This document shows, piece after piece, positions 45,242-54,116 of a stretch of DNA of 64,000 nucleotides. The DNA lies in the NCBI GenBank assembly GCA_029817715.1, contig JARUPY010000398.1, forward strand, positions 1,054,001-1,118,000. The letters are read 5' to 3'. The notes below the pieces were generated by a model, which saw only the letters and a program-made list of their open reading frames with translations, searched no databases and was not told the origin of the DNA. The position numbers and the translations under genes are program-made. The DNA is from Melastoma dodecandrum (Eukaryota > Streptophyta > Magnoliopsida > Myrtales > Melastomataceae). Position 1 is the stretch's first letter, and each line of letters starts with the position of its first letter.

Positions 45242-46174
45242 TCACGCCCCCATCAGCGTCTCGACATGCGCGGCCGCGGAGCCGGCGAGGCCTTCGAGGT
45301 CGTAGCCGCCTTCGAGGAGCGAGACGAGCTTGCCGCGGCTGTATCGGCGGGCGACGTCGAGCAGCTTCTCCGTCACCCAGGCGTAATCCTCCTCCTTGAG
45401 CCGCACGCTGCCGAGCGGATCGCGCCAATGCGCGTCGAAGCCGGCCGAGATCACGATGAGATCGGGCGCGAACGACTCGAGGCGCGGCAGCACGCGGCTC
45501 TCGATCGCCTCGCGGAAGGTCGCGCCGTCGTCGCCCGCGCGCAGCGGCGCGTTGACGATCGTGTCGTGGTCGCCGCGCTCGTCGAGCGCACCGGTGCCCG
45601 GAAACAGCGGCATTTGATGCGTCGAGGCGTACATCACGGTCGGGTCCGACCAGAAGATCGCCTGCGTGCCGTTGCCGTGATGGACGTCGAAGTCGACGAT
45701 GGCGACGCGCGCCGCCGCGTGGATCGCCTGGGCGTGGCGCGCGGCGATGGCGGCGGTGTTGAAGAAGCAAAAGCCCATGGGGGTCGCGACTTCAGCATGA
45801 TGGCCGGGCGGTCGTACCGCGACGAAGGCGTTGGCGTGCTGGCCGCTCATCACGGCGTCGACGGCGCGCGTGCTGCCGCCGACGGCGTGCATCACGCAAG
45901 CCCATGTGCGGGGGCTCATCACCGTGTCACCGTGGTCGAGCGCGACCTTGCCTTGGCGCGGCGCGGCCTCCTCGACCGCCGAGACGTAGGCCTGCGGATG
46001 GACGCGCACGATGGCCCTCGCCTCGCCCCAGGGCGCCTCCTCGCGCGACAGCGCATCGAAGCGCGCGTCGGCGAGCGCCGCGTCGATGGCGCGGATGCGG
46101 TCGGGCCGCTCGGGATGCGAGGGCCCCGTGTCGTGGTCGAGGCTCGAGTCGTGGCGCAGGAGGAGGGTGCTCAA
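45242..46174 (-). CDS. Histone deacetylase-family amidohydrolase
   Basis: 310 residues, full HDAC-like arginase/deacetylase fold. The zinc and catalytic residues are visible: [11 protein letters not shown] (tandem His), [16 protein letters not shown] (Asp/His zinc ligands) and [14 protein letters not shown] (Asp ligand). Bacterial members deacetylate acetylpolyamines, acetoin-related or other N-acetyl substrates; the natural substrate here is open. Convergent with PBP1A. Confidence 0.88.
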   Translation of the reverse strand: MSTLLLRHDSSLDHDTGPSHPERPDRIRAIDAALADARFDALSREEAPWGEARAIVRVHPQAYVSAVEEAAPRQGKVALDHGDTVMSPRTWACVMHAVGGSTRAVDAVMSGQHANAFVAVRPPGHHAEVATPMGFCFFNTAAIAARHAQAIHAAARVAIVDFDVHHGNGTQAIFWSDPTVMYASTHQMPLFPGTGALDERGDHDTIVNAPLRAGDDGATFREAIESRVLPRLESFAPDLIVISAGFDAHWRDPLGSVRLKEEDYAWVTEKLLDVARRYSRGKLVSLLEGGYDLEGLAGSAAAHVETLMGA

Positions 46175-46237
46175 GGCGCGTGATCCACCGCTGAGAAGGC
46201 CGGGCTGGTTCTCACCTGCCGGTCCCGACGCGAGAGA

Positions 46238-47149
46238 TCAAGCCTCCGAAGGCGCGCCGCCGAGCGTCAGCACCACGATCTCGGGCGGACGCATGAAGCG
46301 CACAGGTACGAGCGAGGTGCCGAGACCGCCGGAGATGATCATGTGGCGGCCATCCTCGACGATATGGCCGTAGACGTAATGGTCGACCGTGTGCCCCCAG
46401 TCGAGCCAGGGTCCGGCGAGCGGCACGTTCACCTGGCCGCCGTGGGTGTGCCCGCAGAGCGTGAGCGACACGCGGTCGGGCACGCGCGGAAAGATGTAGG
46501 GCTCGTGGGCGAGCAGGAGCACCGGCGCGTCGTCCGTCACCTGGGCGAGGGCGCCCTCCAGGTCGTCGAGACCGCGATGGCGATGTAGGCCGACGGTGAC
46601 GGCGATCTGATCCGCGAGGCCGACGATCCAGAAGGGACGACCGCCCTGTTCGAGGCGCAGCGCATGGTTCTCGAGCACGGGGATCGACGCGTGCTGCAGC
46701 GCGCGGCGGACGGGCTCCGCCTGGCGTGCCGGCATGCCGGGCAGTGCGCCGTGCCACCAATCGTGATTGCCGAGGATCGCGTAGCGGCCGAGCGGCGCCT
46801 TCAGACCCGCCAGCACCTCGCCCCACTGCGGCGGGTAGACCGTGCCCGTCACGTAGCGGTGCCCGGCGTTGAAATCCCCCAGGAGAAGGATGACGTCGGG
46901 CGCCAGCGCGTTGGTCGTCGCGACGATGTCGCGGATGCGACCCACCGACATCCAGGGCTCGCAGGCGTGGATGTCGGCGACGATCGCGCAGCGCAGCGTG
47001 AGGTCCGCCGGCCAGCCGGGCGGCGTCATCCGGTACGCTGTGACGACGAGTTCGAGCCCGGGCTCGATCCCGCAGGCATAGGCGCCGAGCCCGCCCGTGG
47101 CCGTGGCGAGGCCCCCGGCGCCCTGCAGCAAGAGGCGTCGCGTCAACAT
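46238..47149 (-). CDS. Tat-exported metallophosphoesterase
   Basis: 303 residues. The N-terminus MLTRRLLLQGAGGL is a twin-arginine signal, followed by a hydrophobic core. The catalytic domain has all calcineurin-like motifs: VADIHACEP, LLLGDFN, ILGNHDWWHG, LLLAHEPY and LCGHTHGGQV. Similar YkuE-type enzymes hydrolyse phosphodiesters or pyrophosphates of lipids at the membrane. The start at 47149 gives the Tat motif at the terminus; longer frames are not supported. The substrate is unknown. Confidence 0.85.
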   Translation of the reverse strand: MLTRRLLLQGAGGLATATGGLGAYACGIEPGLELVVTAYRMTPPGWPADLTLRCAIVADIHACEPWMSVGRIRDIVATTNALAPDVILLLGDFNAGHRYVTGTVYPPQWGEVLAGLKAPLGRYAILGNHDWWHGALPGMPARQAEPVRRALQHASIPVLENHALRLEQGGRPFWIVGLADQIAVTVGLHRHRGLDDLEGALAQVTDDAPVLLLAHEPYIFPRVPDRVSLTLCGHTHGGQVNVPLAGPWLDWGHTVDHYVYGHIVEDGRHMIISGGLGTSLVPVRFMRPPEIVVLTLGGAPSEA

Positions 47150-47180
47150 CGGCCTCGTCACCGCAAGGCCGTTGGAGGGA

Positions 47181-47369
47181 TCAGGCGGCTGATTTGGCGC
47201 GCGGCGCGTGGGGCTCCTGGCCGGCGGAGCGGCTTGTCGCCTTCGACGCCGCGGCGAGCGCGCCGGCCACCGCCGAGATCCCGATCTCGCGATAGAGCCG
47301 CGACAGCAGGTCGCGCGGCGCATTGGCGGGGCTGGTGCCGGCGACGGCGGCGGAAAGCATGGGTTCCAT
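47181..47369 (-). CDS. Small conserved-looking hypothetical protein
   Basis: About 62 residues. It contains LLSRLYREIGISAVAGAL, a segment I recall from small Hyphomicrobiales proteins of unknown function, then a basic, Ala/Ser-rich tail. No signal peptide. It lies 31 bp upstream of the metallophosphoesterase on the same strand and could share its transcript. The start at 47369 is preferred over 47390 but is uncertain. Confidence 0.5.
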   Translation of the reverse strand: MEPMLSAAVAGTSPANAPRDLLSRLYREIGISAVAGALAAASKATSRSAGQEPHAPRAKSAA

Positions 47370-47683
47370 GATGTTCGATCTCGCTCGCATCTTGATCGAC
47401 GAAGGACGTCGCTTCGTCTCGCAATCTCAGCATCGGCAACATCCCTTAACGACACCTGAAGATGCCGTGCCCCGTTCGGCCGATCTGTCCCATGTTGGAA
47501 CGCAGGCGCTCCGGCGGATCGTCGATGTTGAGACCGTCAGCAGAGGTGCCCGAGGGCTATGGCCGTTTCGTGGGCGCGCTGGGGCATTCCTGGTGCGCGT
47601 GTCGCGCATGGACGAACGACCTAGCCCGGCACCGTTGAAACGCTGTCCGTTCGGCGCTTTGCTCGCGCCGGGAGGATACACTC
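47370..47683. other. Divergent intergenic region before the acyl-CoA ligase
   Basis: About 314 bp with no credible gene. It must carry the promoters for the minus-strand small gene/metallophosphoesterase and the plus-strand ligase. The only clear signal is the ribosome-binding site GGAGGA about 8 nt before the ATG at 47684. I could not identify a promoter. Confidence 0.4.
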
Positions 47684-49321
47684 ATGCTCGGGCTCATGCA
47701 GGACTGGCCGCTTCTGATCCATCGGGTCATCGACCATGCGGCGACTCAGCATGGCACGCGCGAGGTCGTGACGCGCTCGATCGAAGGGCCGATCCATCGA
47801 ACGACGTATGCCGAGGTTCGCCAGCGCGCGCTGCAACTCGCCAAGCGTCTCGCCGCCGAGGGCGTGACGGCGGGTGACCGCATCGCGACCATGGCCTGGA
47901 ATACCTGGCGCCACGTCGAGGCTTGGTACGGGATCGGCGGCATCGGGGCGATCGCGCACACCGTCAACCCGCGTCTTTTCCCCGAGCAGATCGTCTGGAT
48001 CATCAATCACGCCGAGGACCGGCTGATGATGGTCGACCTCACCTTCGTGCCCCTGCTGGAAAAGATCGCGGACAAACTGCCGACGATCGAACGCTACGTC
48101 GTCCTGACCGATGCGGCGCACATGCCGCAGACGTCGCTGAGGAACGCGGTAGCATACGAGGACTGGCTGGCCGAGGCCGATGACGATTACGCCTGGCACA
48201 GCGTCGACGAGAATACGGCCGTCGGCCTCTGCTACACGTCGGGCACGACGGGAAATCCGAAGGGCGTCCTCTATTCGCATCGCTCGAACGTGCTGCACGC
48301 GATGCAGGCCTGTTTCGGCGGTACGCTGGGGTTCATCGGCTCCGACACGGTGCTGATCATCGTCCCGATGTTCCATGCCAACGCCTGGTCGACGATCTAT
48401 TCGCTGCCCATGGCCGGCACCAAGATGGTCCTGCCCGGCGCGCGGCTCGACGGCAATTCCGTCTTCGAACTGATGGAGGCGGAAGGGGTCAACAAGAGCG
48501 CCGGCGTGCCGACGATCTGGATGATGCTGATCGACAAGATGCGCGAGATGGGCCGCAAGCCGAGCAAGCTCGAGGCGGTGGTGATCGGCGGCGCCGCCTG
48601 TCCGCGCCCCATGTTGGAGACGTTCGAGACGCAGTTCGGCATCGAGGCGATCCACGCGTGGGGCATGACCGAGACGAGCCCGCTCGGCACCGTCAACCGC
48701 GGCCGCACGGGCCGCGAGGGCCTGGAGGGCGCAGCGCTCTTCGATCTCAAGATCAAGCAGGGCCACGCGCCGTTCGGCGTCGAGATGAAAATCGCCGACG
48801 ACGACAACCGGCCGCTGCCCTGGGACGGCAAGACCTACGGGCGCCTCAAGGTGCGCGGCCCCTGCATCACGAAGGCCTATTACAAGCTCGACCAGCCCGC
48901 CACGGACGAGGACGGCTATTTCGACACCAACGATATCGCGACGATCGATCCCGACGGGCTGATGCGTATCACCGATCGCTCCAAGGACGTCATCAAGTCG
49001 GGAGGCGAGTGGATCTCTTCGATCGAAATCGAGAATCTCGCGACCGGCCATCCCGACGTCGCCGAGGCGGCGGTCATCGGCATGGCGCACGATAAATGGT
49101 CCGAGCGCCCGCTTCTCATCGTCGTGCCGGCGAAAGGCAAGACGCCGGAGCGCGACAGCGTGTTGCGCTTTCTCGACGGCAAGATCGCGAAATGGTGGAT
49201 GCCGGACGACGTGCAGGTCGTCGAGGAGATCCCGCACACCGCCGCCGGCAAGATCAACAAGCTCGGGCTGCGCGAAACCTTCAAGGATTACCGGTGGCCT
49301 GAGGCGGCCGTGGCGTCGTAG
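47684..49321 (+). CDS. Fatty-acyl-CoA ligase (DmdB/AlkK-like)
   Basis: 545 residues, ANL superfamily. P-loop YTSGTTGNPKGVLYSHRS (about 180-197), the HAWGMTETSPLG region (A5), the ITDRSKDVIKSGGEWIS hinge (A8) and the C-terminal catalytic Lys in GKINKLGLRE (A10). It activates a medium- or long-chain acid, or 3-methylthiopropionate as in DmdB-type enzymes, to the CoA thioester with ATP. The exact acid is not decided by sequence. The GGAGGA site fixes the start. Confidence 0.9.
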   Translation: MLGLMQDWPLLIHRVIDHAATQHGTREVVTRSIEGPIHRTTYAEVRQRALQLAKRLAAEGVTAGDRIATMAWNTWRHVEAWYGIGGIGAIAHTVNPRLFPEQIVWIINHAEDRLMMVDLTFVPLLEKIADKLPTIERYVVLTDAAHMPQTSLRNAVAYEDWLAEADDDYAWHSVDENTAVGLCYTSGTTGNPKGVLYSHRSNVLHAMQACFGGTLGFIGSDTVLIIVPMFHANAWSTIYSLPMAGTKMVLPGARLDGNSVFELMEAEGVNKSAGVPTIWMMLIDKMREMGRKPSKLEAVVIGGAACPRPMLETFETQFGIEAIHAWGMTETSPLGTVNRGRTGREGLEGAALFDLKIKQGHAPFGVEMKIADDDNRPLPWDGKTYGRLKVRGPCITKAYYKLDQPATDEDGYFDTNDIATIDPDGLMRITDRSKDVIKSGGEWISSIEIENLATGHPDVAEAAVIGMAHDKWSERPLLIVVPAKGKTPERDSVLRFLDGKIAKWWMPDDVQVVEEIPHTAAGKINKLGLRETFKDYRWPEAAVAS

Positions 49322-49350
49322 GGTAGGGCGAGACCCTCCCACCGGCCGCC

Positions 49351-50124
49351 ATGAGACGCATCGTTCTCGCCGATCCCTTCGCCCGTTCCGCCATTTGGAG
49401 CCGCAACCTCGCGGTCTTCGCGTTGCTCGTTGCGATCCTCGGCGTGATCCTTGCCCGCCATGGTCTCGAGCCGAAGGCCGCGCTCTCGATCGAAGGGGGG
49501 GCGCTCGCCGTCGCAGCCCTCGCGCTGCTCTGTGCCGTCGTCGCGATGGGCGTGATCTGGCAGACCGGCTTTCGCGGCCTCGGGCTTGCGTTGGGCGGCC
49601 TCGCGCTGTCGCTCGGCCTTTTCGCCTATCCTGCCTATATCGCCGTCCAGGCTCATTCGAGCCCGAGCGTGCGCGACGTCTCGACAGATCCCGACAACCC
49701 GCCGCCCTTCCTCCAGACCGCCAAGGCGCTGGCCGCGCGGCATGGGCTGACGCCGCCGCCGCCGGGCGCGGCCGACAAAGCGCTCCAGCAGCGCCTCTAT
49801 CCGGACCTTTCTCCGCTGTCCTTCGACGCCGAGGCGATGGACGTCGAAAAGGCGATCCGCAAGGTCATCAAGCGCCACCACTGGACGCCCGTCGACGAGG
49901 TGGAGCCGATCCGCTTCCAGACGGGGCACATCGATCTCGTCGTGAAGACCGCGATCATGGGGTTTCCGGCCGATCTGACTTTCCGCATCCGGAGCCTCGG
50001 CAACCGCACGCAGGTGGATATCCGCTCGGTCGCGCGGGCAGGTTGGCAGGAACAGCCCGGCTCGAACGCCGCACGGGTGCAGGAACTCGTCAACGATCTC
50101 GACGAGGAGCTGAATGCGAGCTGA
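49351..50124 (+). CDS. DUF1499 membrane-anchored protein
   Basis: 257 residues. Three TM segments at the N-terminus (about 15-38, 47-70 and 75-98) followed by a soluble DUF1499 domain (about 105-255) with the typical DIDxR-like QVDIRSVARAG segment. DUF1499 has no established function. It begins 29 bp after the acyl-CoA ligase stop on the same strand. Convergent with anmK. Confidence 0.82.
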   Translation: MRRIVLADPFARSAIWSRNLAVFALLVAILGVILARHGLEPKAALSIEGGALAVAALALLCAVVAMGVIWQTGFRGLGLALGGLALSLGLFAYPAYIAVQAHSSPSVRDVSTDPDNPPPFLQTAKALAARHGLTPPPPGAADKALQQRLYPDLSPLSFDAEAMDVEKAIRKVIKRHHWTPVDEVEPIRFQTGHIDLVVKTAIMGFPADLTFRIRSLGNRTQVDIRSVARAGWQEQPGSNAARVQELVNDLDEELNAS

Positions 50125-50136
50125 GGCGCGGCGCTC

Positions 50137-51228
50137 CTAAGGCAGGTTCAGCCGGCCGCCCGTGAGCGGCGCGGCGACGCCGGTGGTGCCCGGGAAGGTG
50201 ATCGGCAGTCCCGCCCGGCTGCGCACGGCGAGATAAGCGAAGGCTTGTGCCTCCATCGCCTCCGTCGACCAGCCGAGCGCATCGGCCGTCGTGGTCGGGC
50301 AGGGCAACCGTTCGGCGAGCGCCCGCATCAGAACCGGGTTGCGGCCGCCGCCGCCGCAGACCACGGCGCGGCGCGGGGATGGCAGCATCGCGAGCGCGCG
50401 CGCGATCGTTTCGGCAGTGAAGGCGACCAGCGTCGCCGCGGCATCCTCGGTCGAAAGCGCGGCGACCGGCACGCGTGAGAATGCGTTTCGGTCCAAGGAC
50501 TTCGGCGGCGGAGCTGAGAAATAGGCGTGAGAGAGGAGCTCCGTCAACGCGGCCGTGTCGGCGCGGCCCGCCGCGGCGACGGCGCCGTTCTCGTCGAACG
50601 CCCGGCCGGTGCGCTCCAGCATGAGGTCGTCGAGCAGCGCGTTGCCGGGCCCGGTGTCGCAGGCGATCGGATCGCGGCCGGCATCGATCCACGTGACATT
50701 GGCGACGCCGCCGATGTTGATGAGGGCGACCGGACCCTCGATACCGTCGCGCTCGACGAGCGCGCGGTGATAGGCCGGCACCAGCGGTGCGCCCTGACCT
50801 CCCGCCGCGACGTCGTCGGCGCGCAGGTCCGAGACCACGGGCAGACCGAGGCCGCGGGCGAGCACGGCGCCGTCGTCGATCTGCACCGTCAGGCGGTGCT
50901 CCGGCCGGTGCAGGACGGTCTGGCCGTGGAAGCCGACGACGTCGATGCTGCCGCGATCCAGCCCCTGCACCGCGAGGAAGCGTTCGGTTGCTTCGGCGTG
51001 GCGCTCGGTCACCGCCGCCGCGGCGGCGCTCAGTCGACCGGGTCGCGAGTCGCGGGCGGTCATCGCGAGCGCGTCGGATACAGCCGCCCGCAGCAGGGCG
51101 CGATCTGCTTCGGAATAAGGATAGGAGGCGGAGGGGCCGAGTTGAACGTGCTCCCGCCCGTCGGTCTCGACCAGGGCGAGGTCGATCCCGTCCATCGACG
51201 TGCCGCTCATAAGGCCGAGCGCGAGCAA
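50137..51228 (-). CDS. anmK: Anhydro-N-acetylmuramic acid kinase
   Basis: 363 residues from a TTG at 51228, the start that gives the family N-terminus GLMSGTSMDGIDLALVE. Other features: VGFHGQTVLHRP, NIGGVANVTW, ACDTGPGNALLDD and VVCGGGGRNPVLM. AnmK phosphorylates and hydrolyses 1,6-anhydroMurNAc during peptidoglycan recycling in the cytoplasm. Recycling partners such as murQ or nagZ are not in the window. Confidence 0.93.
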   Translation of the reverse strand: MLALGLMSGTSMDGIDLALVETDGREHVQLGPSASYPYSEADRALLRAAVSDALAMTARDSRPGRLSAAAAAVTERHAEATERFLAVQGLDRGSIDVVGFHGQTVLHRPEHRLTVQIDDGAVLARGLGLPVVSDLRADDVAAGGQGAPLVPAYHRALVERDGIEGPVALINIGGVANVTWIDAGRDPIACDTGPGNALLDDLMLERTGRAFDENGAVAAAGRADTAALTELLSHAYFSAPPPKSLDRNAFSRVPVAALSTEDAAATLVAFTAETIARALAMLPSPRRAVVCGGGGRNPVLMRALAERLPCPTTTADALGWSTEAMEAQAFAYLAVRSRAGLPITFPGTTGVAAPLTGGRLNLP

Positions 51229-51322
51229 GGTGGCTCCGTCATGCTCCCGCAGGCCGTCAGGCGGCCTTCCGTCTCAGCATCGTCCTTGTGCGCTGCCGTA
51301 GCAAGCTCTCGAGCGCAGTCGC

Positions 51323-51544
51323 CTAGTTCCGATTTGAATAGCCACCCGGATTGCCGCCCGTGGCGGTCGTGCGGGGCGTCTCGCCGCCGTTGCCGACGCC
51401 ATAGAACGTGTGGCGCTGATGCCCGCCATTGTCGGCCGTCACGACATGGTGGTGGTGCGTGCGCGCCTCAGCCGTGCCAGCCAGGGCGACGCTCAGGATT
51501 GTGGCTGCCAGCGGGGCCGCCACGGACCTTTTGATAGTTCTCAT
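51323..51544 (-). CDS. Small secreted His/Gly/Asn-rich protein
   Basis: 73 residues from the ATG at 51544. A signal peptide (to about residue 27, ending TAEAR) precedes a mature part with HHHH and many Gly/Asn/Thr. GAGGTG lies about 6 nt upstream, supporting this start over 51568. Possibly metal-binding through the His run; no family assigned. Confidence 0.6.
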   Translation of the reverse strand: MRTIKRSVAAPLAATILSVALAGTAEARTHHHHVVTADNGGHQRHTFYGVGNGGETPRTTATGGNPGGYSNRN

Positions 51545-51699
51545 TTCTGCACCTCGTGATCGTTTCACGAGAGGAACGAGGGGCGCGGCGGCCGGTTCGT
51601 GTTTAAAAATCGTTTTACGAACGACGGTTTGACGCGGGCCATTTCAGGGCTTGATCGGCGGGCGTGCCGGATGCGCCTGTGCATCGGCCGCGATTCAAC

Positions 51700-51732
51700 G
51701 AAGTCCACTTCGGGAAGAAGTCCACTTCGGGA
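51700..51732. repeat. Two tandem 17-bp palindromic units
   Basis: GAAGTCCACTTCGGGA occurs at 51700-51715 and again at 51717-51732. Each unit contains the palindrome GAAGT-CC-ACTTC. They lie in the 277-bp gap between a small secreted protein gene and tRNA-Ala, which otherwise holds no gene that I can support. Purpose unknown; could be a short degenerate repeat or a regulator site. Confidence 0.6.
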
Positions 51733-51821
51733 AGGAGCCGGACCAGGGGGAAACCGCGTCTCGCGAAAGCCGCGGGTCCTCGCGTTGCGCCGCAAAGACG
51801 ATTCCGAATGCTACCAGGGTT

Positions 51822-51897
51822 TGGTGGAGCCAGGCGGAATCGAACCGCCGACCTCTTCAATGCCATTGAAGCGCTCTCCCAACTGAGCTATGACCCC
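51822..51897 (-). tRNA. tRNA-Ala (anticodon GGC)
   Basis: Read on the minus strand: acceptor GGGGTCA pairing with TGGCTCC (two G-T wobbles), D-arm with AGCTCAGTTGGGAGAGC, anticodon stem-loop TTCAA-TGGCAT-TGAA with anticodon GGC (codon GCC), T-arm GGCGGTTCGATTCCGCC, and an encoded CCA. 76 nt. Confidence 0.95.
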
Positions 51898-52064
51898 GAC
51901 CCTTTTCGCAGACCCCTTGGGATAAGGGTCCGCCGGCGACGGTCGCCGCCGCCGAGGGCGCGGATATACAAGCATCGCATCGGCGCGACAAGCATAAATG
52001 CCCGCGCCAGGCGGGCTTTTGTCGCGGCGCGAAAGGCCCCATATTCCACGGCGAGGAGATTGCC

Positions 52065-52445
52065 ATGGCTCGTTCCCGTTTTGCCGTGATGACGATGACC
52101 GATGCCGCCGCCGAGCGGGCGCGCGGCCTTGTCGCCAGCGCCGGCCGGCCGGTGCTCGGCCTGCGGATCGGCGTGAAGAACGGCGGCTGCGCCGGCATGG
52201 CCTACACGGTCGATTATGCCGACGAGAAACTGCCCCTCGACGAGGTCGTCGAAGAGAAGGGTGTCACGCTCCTCGTGGACTCGAAGGCGCTGATGTTCCT
52301 GCTCGGCACCGAACTCGACTACGAGACCTCGAAGGTCACCTCGACCTTCACCTTCCGTAATCCGAACCAGGTGTCGGCCTGCGGCTGCGGCGAATCGGTC
52401 TCGCTCAAGCCCGCCGCCACCGAGGATGCGACCGCGACCGTCTGA
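52065..52445 (+). CDS. sufA: A-type Fe-S cluster carrier (SufA/IscA/ErpA family)
   Basis: 126 residues. The three conserved cysteines of A-type carriers are present: KNGGCAGMAY and the C-terminal SACGCGES (CxC). These proteins receive and hand on [2Fe-2S]/[4Fe-4S] clusters. The assignment to SufA versus ErpA is not certain because the gene stands alone, away from any suf operon. GCGAGGAG precedes the ATG at 52065. Confidence 0.88.
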   Translation: MARSRFAVMTMTDAAAERARGLVASAGRPVLGLRIGVKNGGCAGMAYTVDYADEKLPLDEVVEEKGVTLLVDSKALMFLLGTELDYETSKVTSTFTFRNPNQVSACGCGESVSLKPAATEDATATV

Positions 52446-52646
52446 TCAGGCCTTCGCGACGCGAAGCTCTCGAGGCGATCGAGAACACAACCCGGTCCGC
52501 GTCTCCCGTTCGGACATGTGTCACGCGCGCCCCGTTTAGATAACCTCCCCTCAGCAATTCGAGCACGCGCCCGGCGGTTCGGCGGACGGCGGGCGATGCA
52601 TCGGCTTCGTTGCACGTGACGAAAGCGATTGCGAGGGAGGAACCAC

Positions 52647-54071
52647 ATGTCCACGACAGCCAATACGGTTGCGTCGGCACCGGACGGTCCGGCTATCGGC
52701 AAGGTCGTGCTCGTCGCAGCCTCGGCGGCCATGGGCGGGTTCCTTTTCGGATTCGATACGGCCGTCATCAACGGAGCCGTCGATGCCGTCCGCGACTGGG
52801 CCGGCGTGAGCTCGGCAGTGCTCGGCTTCTCGGTCGCCAGCGCGCTCCTCGGCTCCGCCGTGGGCGCGTGGTTCGCCGGTCCCCTCGCCGACAGCTACGG
52901 CCGCATCCTCGTGATGATCGTGGCGGCGATCATCTTCTTCGTCAGTTCGGTCGGGACGGGTCTCGCCTCCAACATCGCCATGCTCACCGCCTTCCGCATC
53001 CTGGGCGGCACCGCCATCGGTGCCGCCAGCGTCATTGCGCCGGCCTACATCGCCGAAGTGTCGCCCGCCGAATTCCGTGGCCGCCTCGGCTCTCTCCAGC
53101 AACTGGCCATCGTCTTCGGCATCTTCGTCGCTCTGCTGTGCGATTACGCGTTCGCCAAAGCCGCCGGAGGGCCCGACAAACCCTTGTGGTTCGGCTGGGA
53201 GGCCTGGCGCTGGATGTTCATCTCGGCGGCGCTGCCCGCGGTGGTCTACGCGATGCTCGCGCTGATGATCCCGGAGTCGCCCCGCTACCTCGTCCGCAAG
53301 AACCGCCTCGTCGAGGCCGCCAACGTCCTGCGGCGCTTCGTCGGCAACAATCCACCGCCCGAGGAAAAGATCGCGGAGATCGCGAGGAGCATCGGCGAGG
53401 AGCGCAGGCAGAGCATCAAGGATCTGGCCGGTCCGGCGTTCGGCCTGCTGCCGATCGTCTGGGTCGGTATCTTTTTGTCGGCGTTCCAACAATTCGTCGG
53501 CATCAACGTCATCTTCTATTATTCGTCGACGCTGTGGCACGCGGTCGGGTTCACGCAGGACGATTCGCTCGCCATCACGGTCTTCACCTCCGTCACCAAC
53601 ATCCTCGTGACGCTCGTGGCGATCGCCCTCGTCGACAAGCTCGGACGCAAGCCCCTGTTGCTGATCGGCTCGGTCGGCATGGCGGCGACGCTCGGGACGA
53701 TGGCCTACATCTTCGGGACCTCGCCGGTCGATCCGATGTCCCATCAACCCGTGCTCGGCGCGACCGCCGGTCACGTCGCGATCGTGGCCGCGAACCTCTA
53801 CGTCGTCTTCTTCGGCATGAGCTGGGGTCCGGTGGTCTGGGTGCTGCTCGGCGAGATGTTCAACAACCGCATCCGCGCCTATGCACTCGCGGTCGCCGCC
53901 GCGGCGCAATGGGTCGCGAACTTCATCGTGTCGCAGACCTTCCCGACGCTCGCCGATCTCAGTCTCGGGTTCGCCTACGGCCTCTACGCGATCATGGCGG
54001 TCGCGTCGCTCGTCTTCGTGATCGCCAAGGTCAAGGAGACGCGCGGCGTCGAACTCGAAGCGATGGAATAG
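52647..54071 (+). CDS. MFS sugar porter
   Basis: 474 residues with 12 TM segments. Sugar porter hallmarks: MGGFLFGFDTAVINGA in TM1, the loop motif PESPRYLVRKNRL after TM6, and VDKLGRKPLLLIGS after TM8, with QQFVGINVIFYYSS in TM7. It imports a monosaccharide by proton symport, as in XylE/GalP. The GAGGGAGG site fixes the start at 52647. No sugar-metabolic gene is adjacent. Confidence 0.92.
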   Translation: MSTTANTVASAPDGPAIGKVVLVAASAAMGGFLFGFDTAVINGAVDAVRDWAGVSSAVLGFSVASALLGSAVGAWFAGPLADSYGRILVMIVAAIIFFVSSVGTGLASNIAMLTAFRILGGTAIGAASVIAPAYIAEVSPAEFRGRLGSLQQLAIVFGIFVALLCDYAFAKAAGGPDKPLWFGWEAWRWMFISAALPAVVYAMLALMIPESPRYLVRKNRLVEAANVLRRFVGNNPPPEEKIAEIARSIGEERRQSIKDLAGPAFGLLPIVWVGIFLSAFQQFVGINVIFYYSSTLWHAVGFTQDDSLAITVFTSVTNILVTLVAIALVDKLGRKPLLLIGSVGMAATLGTMAYIFGTSPVDPMSHQPVLGATAGHVAIVAANLYVVFFGMSWGPVVWVLLGEMFNNRIRAYALAVAAAAQWVANFIVSQTFPTLADLSLGFAYGLYAIMAVASLVFVIAKVKETRGVELEAME

Positions 54072-54116
54072 GCGTCACGGCGCGGGCAGCGCGCGATGCG
54101 GCGAAGGTCCGATCCC

